In this document: positions 50,001 to 59,000 of the stretch, piece after piece | How the letters are laid out: the number at the start of each line of letters is the position of its first letter | Numbering within the stretch: position 1 is the stretch's first letter | Assembly (NCBI RefSeq): GCF_013761175.1 | Contig: NZ_JACDUR010000005.1 | Location: 468,970 to 532,969, forward strand | DNA length: 64,000 bases | From: Nonomuraea soli | GTDB lineage: Bacteria > Actinomycetota > Actinomycetes > Streptosporangiales > Streptosporangiaceae | Direction of reading: 5' to 3' | The notes under the pieces: generated by a model | The model's database searches: none | Seen by the model: the letters and a program-made list of their open reading frames with translations, nothing else | What the model was told of the DNA's origin: nothing | Position numbers and translations under genes: made by a program

Positions 50001-53000
50001 ACAGCCCCCGCCGACCAGTCGATGTGTCCCGATCGCTCCTCAGAGTGCAGGGTGCGGGGAAGGACGCCGTGCCGCATGGCCATGATCATCTTGATCACGC
50101 CACCGACTCCGGCGGCGGCCTGCGTGTGCCCGATGTTCGACTTCAGCGACCCCAGCCACAGCGGCCGGTCGCGGTCCTGCCCGTAGGTCGCGATCAGCGC
50201 CTGGGCCTCGATCGGGTCGCCCAGCACGGTCCCCGTGCCGTGCGCCTCGACCGCGTCCACCTCAGAGGTCGACAGCCCGGCGTTCGCCAGCGCCTGACGG
50301 ATCACCCGCTGCTGCGAAGGCCCGTTCGGCGCCGTCAAACCGTTGCTCGCACCGTCCTGGTTGACCGCGCTGCCACGCACGACCGCAAGGATCTGGTGCC
50401 CGTTACGCTGCGCGTCGGACAACCGCTCCACGAGCAGCACACCGACGCCCTCGCCCCACGCCGTGCCGTCCGCCGAGGCGCCGAAGGACTTGCACCGGCC
50501 GTCGGGAGCCAGGCCACGCTGCCGGGAGAACTCGATGAAGGTGCCAGGCGTCGACATCACCGTGACGCCACCCGCCAGGGCAAGATCGCACTCGCCCGAG
50601 CGCAGGGCCTGGGCAGCCAGGTGCAACGCCACCAGCGACGACGAGCACGCGGTGTCCACCGTCATCGCGGGACCCTCGAACCCGAAGGTGTAGGAGACGC
50701 GGCCGGACACCAGGCTGCCACCGCTCGTCGACGCAGGGGCGCCGAGACCGTAGTCGTGGTACATCACGCCCGCGAAGACGCCGGTACGGCTACCGCGCAG
50801 CTCGACGGGACTGACTCCGGCCCGCTCCATCGCCTCCCACGACGCCTCCAGCAACAACCGCTGCTGCGGGTCCATGGTCAGCGCTTCGCGCGGGCTGATG
50901 CCGAAGAAGCCGGGGTCGAAGTCGGCGGCGTCGTACAGGAAGCCGCCGTGCTTCACGTAGGAGGTGTCCTTGCTGTCCGGATCCGGGTTGTAGATCCTCT
51001 CGATGTCCCAGCCGCGGTCGCCGGGGAACTCGGAGATGGCGTCCGTGCCGGAGGCCACCAGGTTCCACAGCCCTTCGGGGGTGAGCACTCCGCCGGGGTA
51101 GCGGCAGGCCATGCCCACGATCGCGATCGGCTCGTCGGCCGCGACGCCACGGGTGACCGCGTGCTCGACGGTTCCGCCCGACAGTTCGGCGGCGATGTGC
51201 TCCGCGACCGCCTGGGCGGTCGGGTAGTCGAAGATCAGCGTGGCGGGCAGCCGCATGCCGGTGACCGCGCTGAGCCGGTTGCGGAACTCGACCGCGGTGA
51301 GCGAGTCGAAACCGAGGTCCTGGAAGGCCCGATCAGCCGCGACCGCGTCCTTCGTGTCATGCCCGAGCACCGTCGCCACTTCCTGGCGGACCAGGTCGGA
51401 CAGGACCGACCGCCGCTCGGCCGGTTCCATGGCGGCCACACGTGCCGCGAGGCCGGTGGCACCTGCCCTGGGCAGCGCCGGACGGTTGGTGGCCCGCGCC
51501 TGGGCGAACTTGGCCGCGATGAGCGCGGGGCTCTCGTGACTCAGCGCGGCGTCGAACAGCGCCAGGCCCTCCGATTCCGAGAGCGGCTTGAGACCCAGGC
51601 GTGCCATGCGGCGGACGTCGGACTCGGTGAGCTCCTCGGCCATGCCGCCGATCTCCCACAGCCCCCAGGCCAGTGACGTGCCCGCCAGCCCCAGCCCCCG
51701 GCGATGCTCGGCCAGCGCGTCCAAGAACGCGTTGGCCGCCGCATAGTTGCCCTGACCCGGACCACCCAGCACACCCGCCAGCGACGAGAACAACACGAAC
51801 GCCGACAGATCGAGATCGCGGGTCAGCTCGTGCAGATGCCAGGCCGCCTCGGCCTTCGGCCTCAGCACCGCCTCCAACCGCTCGGGCGTCAACGCGGTGA
51901 TCACACCGTCGTCCAGCACACCCGCCGCGTGCACCACACCCCTCAACCCCGGCACCGACGCCACCAGCGCCGCCACCGCCTCCCGATCACCCACATCACA
52001 GGCCGCCACCCTCACCGAGGCGCCCAGCCCGGACAACTCCGCCACCAGCTCGGCCGCACCCGGCGCCCCATCACCACGCCGGCTCACCAGCACCAGCTCA
52101 CGCACGCCGTACGCCGACACCAGATGACGAGACACCAGCGCACCCAGGCCGCTCAGGCCACCGGTCACCAGCACCACACCCTCCGGCCCGAACACCGGCT
52201 CAGCGCCCACGTTCTCCAGCCGACCGTCCGCCGGCTCCCCGCCGTCGCCCGCCGCGTGGCCGTTCAACGACCCGTTACTCGCCGCCCGGCCGCTCACTGG
52301 CTGGCCACTCGCCGAGGCGCCGATCGTCGAAGGGGCACCCGCCGCGCGGGCGAGGCGTGGCGTCCACACGGCGCCGTCGCGTACCGCCACCTGCGTCTCG
52401 CCGGAAGCCAGCGCCCGGCCCACCAGGGAATCGTCGAGCTCCCCGGTCTCCAGGTCGAGCAGGACGAACCGGCCCGGCTGCTCGGCCTGCGCCGCGCGCA
52501 CCAGACCCCACACCGCCGCCTGCGCCGGATCCGGCCCCTCGCCCGCGACCGAGACCGCGCCACGAGTCACCAGGACCAGCCGCGACGACGCGTACCGATC
52601 ATCGGCGAGCCACTCCTGCACCAGCCCCAGCGCCTCCCGCACACCACCAGGCACCTCGACCAGCACACACTCGGCCACCGTTCCGTCCAGCGACTCCACC
52701 GCCACCCAGCCCGGCGCCTGCGCCGAACCGGCCGGAGCCACGCCCCACTCGAGGCGATGCAGCGAGGCGGATCGACGGCCGGCGGCCAACTGCTCGGCAG
52801 TGATCGGACGGACGGACAGCGCCTCCACCGACAACACCGGCGACCCGGCCTCATCGGCCACGACCAACGCCACCGCGTTGTCCCGCACCCGCGTCAACCG
52901 CACCCGAACCGACGCCGCACCCGAGGCGAACAACTTCACCCCGGCCCAGGAGAACGGCAGGACAAGCCGCCCATCCCCGGCCACCAGCTGAGCGTGCAAG

Positions 53001-56000
53001 GACGCATCGAGCAGCGCCGGATGCACTCCAAACCGGCCCGCCTCCGCGTGCGCCTCCTCCGGCAGCGCCACCTCGGCGAACACCTCGTCGCCCCGCTGCC
53101 ACACCGCACGCAACCCCTGGAAGACCGGCCCGTACTCGTAACCCATCCCCAACAGCACGTCATACGCATCCGCGACCTCGACCACCCGCGCACCGGCCGG
53201 CGGCCACTGCACCAGATCGAACCCCGCCGACACACCCTCCGCCGCCAGGAACCCTTCGGCATGCCCCACCCACACCGCAGCCGGATCGTTCTCCTGGCGG
53301 GTGTGAATCGAGATCGGCCGGGTGCCCAAGTCCTCGGAACCGAGGACGACCTGCACCTGCAGGCCACCTTCGACCGGCAGCACCAGCGGCGCCTGCAAGG
53401 TCAGCTCCCGCACCTGCGGCCAGCCCACCTCCGCACCCGCCCGCAACGCCAGCTCCAGCAGGCCCGCGCCGGGAAGAAGCACCGTGCCGTTGACGGCGTG
53501 GTCGGCCAGCCACGGCTGCGCCTGGAGGGAGAGACGTCCGCTGAAGATCACTGCCTCGCCGCCCGCGACCTCCGTCACCGCACTGAGCAGGGGGTGGTCC
53601 AGGCCGCCCAGCCCGACGCCCAGCATGTCGCTGGTCTCGACCTTGGCGGGGACCCAGAAGCGCTGGTGCTGGAAGGCGTAGGTGGGCAGGTCGACGTTCC
53701 GGGTGGGGGTGAGGATCGCGGTCCAGTCGATCTCCACGTGGTGGGTGTGGAGGGTGCCCAGGGCCTCGACCAGCGACCGCACCTCGTCACGGTCCTTGCG
53801 GGCTGACGGCACGAACACGCCCTCGTCGACGCACTGCTGCGCCAGAGCGGTGAGGGTGGTGTCGGGACCGATCTCCAGGAAAATGCTCGCTTCCGAGGCG
53901 GCCACGCCATCAGCGAAGCGGACGGCGTCTCGCACGTGCCGCACCCAGTAGGTGGGGTCGGTGACCTCACCGCTGGACATGATCGGGATCGACGGCTCGT
54001 TGAACGTCAACCGCGAGACGACCTGCGAGAAGTCGTCCAGCATCGGGTCCATGAGCGGCGAGTGGAAGGCGTGCGACACCTTCAGGCGGCGTGTGCGCGC
54101 ATCCACCAGGGCCGCGATCTCCTCCACCGCGGTCTCGCCGCCGGAGATGACCACCGACGCCGGACCGTTGACCGCCGCGATGCTGACGTCGGAGCGGCCC
54201 TCCAACAGGGGAAGGATCGCCGCTTCGGGGGCGGCGATGGCCAGCATCGCGCCGCCCTCGGGAAGCGCCTGCATCAACTGCGCGCGGGCGGTGACCAGCG
54301 TGCACGCATCGGCTAGGGAAAGCACCCCGGCCACATGGGCGGCGGCGATCTCACCGACCGAGTGCCCGACCAGCACGTCGGGGGTGACCCCCAGGGAGGT
54401 GAGGAGGCGGTAGAGCGCGACCTCGAAGGCGAACAGTGCCGGCTGGGTCATCCCCGTCTGGTTCAGCGCCTCGACCGGACCGGAGATCATCGTCTCCCGC
54501 AGCTCCGAGGGCAGCAGCGCGCAGACTTCGTCGAGCGCTTCGGCGAACACCGGGAACGCCGCCGCAAGCTCGGCACCCATACCGACCCGCTGGCTGCCCT
54601 GACCGGCGAACAACATCGCCAACCTGCCACCCGCAGACCCGCTTGCCGTACCGTTCTCGGCCAGCGCCCGCAGCCCGGCCACCAGCTCGGCCCGATCCGC
54701 ACCCACCACCACAGCCCGCTGCTCCAGCAACGCACGGCCGGTGGCCAGCGTCCAAGCCGGATCCACCTCCGGCCACTCCTCCGCCCACGAAGCGAGCCGG
54801 GCAGCCTGCGCCCTCAACGCCTCAGGCGTCTTCGCGGACAGCAGCCACGGCGACACCGGCAGCTCAGCCTCGACGGGCTCGGGCTCCTCCGCCCGAACCT
54901 CCTCGATGATCACGTGCGCGTTCGTCCCGCTGATCCCGAACGACGAGACACCGGCACGACGCGGACGATCCTCGACATCCCAAGCCCGAGCCTCGGTCAG
55001 CAGCTCAACAGCCCCCGCCGACCAGTCGACGTGCTCCGAAGGGCTCTCGGCATGCAAGGTCCGCGGCATGACGCCGCTGCGCAGCGCCATCACCATCTTG
55101 ATCACACCGCCGACACCGGCAGCCGCCTGCGCGTGCCCGATGTTGGACTTGATGGAACCGAGCCACAGCGGCCGGTCCTCGGGCCGGTCCTGGCCGTAGG
55201 TGGCGATGATCGCCTGGGCCTCGATCGGGTCGCCGAGAACGGTGCCGGTGCCGTGCGCCTCGACCACATCGACGTCAGCGGTCGACAGTCCGGCGCTGGC
55301 GAGCGCCTGACGGATCACCCGCTGCTGCGAAGGCCCGTTCGGCGCGGTCAAACCGTTGCTGGCACCGTCCTGGTTGATCGCACTGCCCCGGAGCACGGCG
55401 AGCACGTGGTGCCCGTTGCGCCGCGCGTCCGACAGCCGCTCCACCAGCAGCACGCCGACGCCCTCGGCCCAGCCGGCCCCGTCAGCGGAGGCGCCGAAGG
55501 ACTTGCACCGGCCGTCGGGAGCCAGGCCGCGCTGGCGCGAGAACTCGATGAACATGCCAGGCGTCGACATCACCGTCACGCCACCGGCCAGCGCCAGGTC
55601 ACACTCGCCCGAACGCAGGGCCTGGGCCGCCCAGTGCAGCGCCACCAGCGACGACGAGCACGCCGTGTCGACGGTGACCGCAGGGCCTTCCAGCCCCAGC
55701 GTGTACGAAACCCGGCCCGACACCAGGCTGCCGCCGCTGGTGCTCGCCGGAGTGCCGAGATCGTAGTCGTGGTACATCACGCCCGCGAACACGCCCGTAC
55801 GGCTACCGCGCAGTCCCACCGGATCCAGCCCGGCCCGCTCGATCGCCTCCCACGACGTCTCCAGCAACAGCCGCTGCTGCGGATCCATCGCCAGCGCCTC
55901 ACGCGGCGAGATCCCGAAGAACCCGGGATCGAACCCGGCCGCGTCGTAGAGGAAGCCGCCGCGCCGCGTGTAGGAGGTGCCCTGACTGCTCGGGTCGGGG

Positions 56001-59000
56001 TTGTAGATCCTCTCCATGTCCCAGCCGCGGTCGGTGGGGAATTCTCCGACGGCGTCCGTGCCGGACATCACCAGTTGCCACAGGTCCTCCGGCGACAACA
56101 CTCCGCCCGGGTACCGGCAGGCCATGCCCACGATCGCGATCGGCTCGTCGTCGGTGACCGTCCTGGCGACCGCGACCGCCTGGGACGAAGTCTCACCGCT
56201 GTACTGCTCGGCCAGATACTCGGCCACGACCCGCGCGTTCGGGTAGTCGAAGACCAGCGTCGCCGGCAGCCGCAGCCCCGACACCGCGATCAGCCTGTTG
56301 CGCAACTCGACGGCGGTCAGCGAGTCGAAGCCCAGCTCCTGGAAGGCCCGATCCGGCTGGATCGCCGACGCCGACGCGTGCCCCAGCACGGAGGCGACCT
56401 CCTGCCGGACCGTCTCCAGCACGATCTCCAGCCGCCGAGTCTCGTCCGCTCCGGCCAGCCGCTGCGCCAGCGCGGAACCGCCGGCGCGCGCCACTCGTCG
56501 TGCCGGGCTGCGCACCAGGCCACGCAGGAGCGCCGGCAATTCGCCTCCGCGAGAACGCATCGCCGCCGCGTCCACCCGCAACGGCACCAGCGTCGCCGTA
56601 CCGCTGGTCAGGCCGGCGTCGAAGGCCGCCAGGCCCTCCTCCACCGACAACGGCGGCAGCCCTTGGCGGCGCATCCGCTCCAGATCGGCCTCGCTCAGGA
56701 ACCCGCTCAGCCCGGTCTCGGCATCCCACAGCCCGTAAGCCAGCGACGTCGCCGCCAGCCCTTGAGCCCTGCGGAACTGCGCCAGACCGTCCAGGAACAC
56801 GTTCGCCGTGGCGTAACTACCCTGACCCGCCGCCAGGACCAGCCCACCGGCCGACGAGAACAGCACGAACGCCGACAGGTCGAGGTCCTGGGTCAGCTCG
56901 TGCAGATGCCAGGCCGCGTCCACCTTCGGAGCCAGCACCATGTCGAACCGCTCGGGAGTCAGCGAGGCGACCAGGCCGTTGTCCGCCACTCCGGCGGCGT
57001 GCACCACGGCCTTCAACGGGCGATCAGCCGGAACGGAGCCGATGAGCTCGGCCAAGGCATCGCGGTCGCCGACGTCGCAGGCCGCGATGGTCACCTGGGC
57101 ACCCAGCTGCCACAGCTCGGCGACGAGCTCGGCGACACCGGGTGCCTGCTCGCCGCGCCTGCTGGCCAGCAACAGATGGCTCACCCCGTAAGAACCGGCC
57201 AGGTGCTTGGCCACCAGCGCGCCGAGCCCGCTCGTGCCACCGGTCACCAGGACGGTGCCGTCGAAATCCAGAAGCGCCGCGTCCGGCCCGGCCGCCCGCG
57301 CCAGACGCGGCACCCACGCCTTGCCCTCCCGGACCGCCGCCTCCGGCTCACCCGAAGCCACCACCGCACCCAGCACCCGCCAGGTCTCATCACTCTCATC
57401 CACATCCACCAGCACGAACCGGCCAGGATTCTCCGCCTCAGCCGCCCGCACCAAACCCCACACCCCAGCGACGCCGAGATCCACCTCACCGGCCTCATCC
57501 ACCGCCACCGCGCTGTGCGTCACCACCACCAGCCGCGAACCGGCATACCGCTCCCCGGCCAGCCACTCCTGAACCACCGCCAGCACACCCGCCGCCGACT
57601 CACGCACCGCACCCGGCACGTCCACCACCGGCGAACCCACCACGAACACCACCGACTCCGGCACCACCGCACCCGAAGCCCGCACCACCGACAGATCCAC
57701 CAGCTCCACCGGCTCGACCTGAGCAGTGGAGAGAGTCGACCACTCGATGTGCTGGAGCGAATCGGATCGGCGGCCGGCGGCCAACTGCTCGGCAGTGATC
57801 GGACGGACGGACAACGCCTCCACCGACAACACCGGCGACCCAGCCTCATCGGCCACGACCAACGACACCGCGTTGTCCCGCACCCGCGTCAACCGCACCC
57901 GAACCGACGCCGCGCCCGAAGCGAACAACTCCACCCCGGCCCACGAGAACGGCACAACCAGCCGCTCGCCCCCAGCCACCAGCTGGGCGTGCAAGGACGC
58001 ATCCAGCAGCGCCGGATGCACTCCGAACCGGCCCGCCTCCGCATGCGCCTCCTCCGGCAGCGCCACTTCGGCGAACACCTCGTCGCCCCGCTGCCACACC
58101 GCACGCAGGCCCTGGAAGACCGGCCCGTACTCGTAGCCCATCCCCAACAGCACGTCATACGCGTCCGCGACCTCGACCACCCGCGCACCGGCCGGCGGCC
58201 ACTGCACCAGATCGAACCCCGCCGACACACCCTCCGCCGACAGGAAACCCTCCGCGTGGCCCACCCACGCCGCATCCGCATCGCCCTCGGGACGCGTGTG
58301 CACCGACACGGTCCGCCCACCCGGCTCCTCGGCGCCGACCACGACCTGAACCTGCAGGCCGCCCTCCGCCGGCAGCACCAGCGGCGCCTGCAAGGTCAGC
58401 TCCCGCACCTGCGGCCAGCCCACCTCCGCACCCGCCCGCAACGCCAGCTCCAGCAGCCCCGTCCCCGGAACCAGCACCGTGCCGTTGACGGCGTGGTCGG
58501 CCAGCCACGGCTGCGCCTGCAGAGACAGCCGTCCGCTGAAGATCGACACCTCGCCGCCCGCGACCTCGGTCACCGCGCTCAGCAGCGGGTGGTCGATCGC
58601 GCCGAGCCCGGCGTCCGCCACATCGCCTGAACCGGGCTGCGCGGTGATCCAGAACCGCTGGTGCTCGAAGGCGTAGGTCGGCAGATCAACCTGCCGTGCC
58701 GGGGTGACGATCGCGGTCCAGTCGATGTCCACGTGGTGGGTGTGAAGAGTGCCCAGGGCCTCGACCAGCGAGCGGACCTCGTTGCGGGCTGCCGGGATGA
58801 AGACGCCCTCATCAACGCACTGCTGCGCCAGAGTGGTGAGGGTGGTGTCGGGACCGATCTCCACGAACAGGTTCGCTTCCGCAGCAGCCACACCATCGGC
58901 GAAACGGACCGCGTCGCGCACATGCCGCACCCAGTAGGCGGGATCGGTCACCGAACCACTGGACATGATCGGGATCGACGGCTCGTTGAACGTCAGCCGC

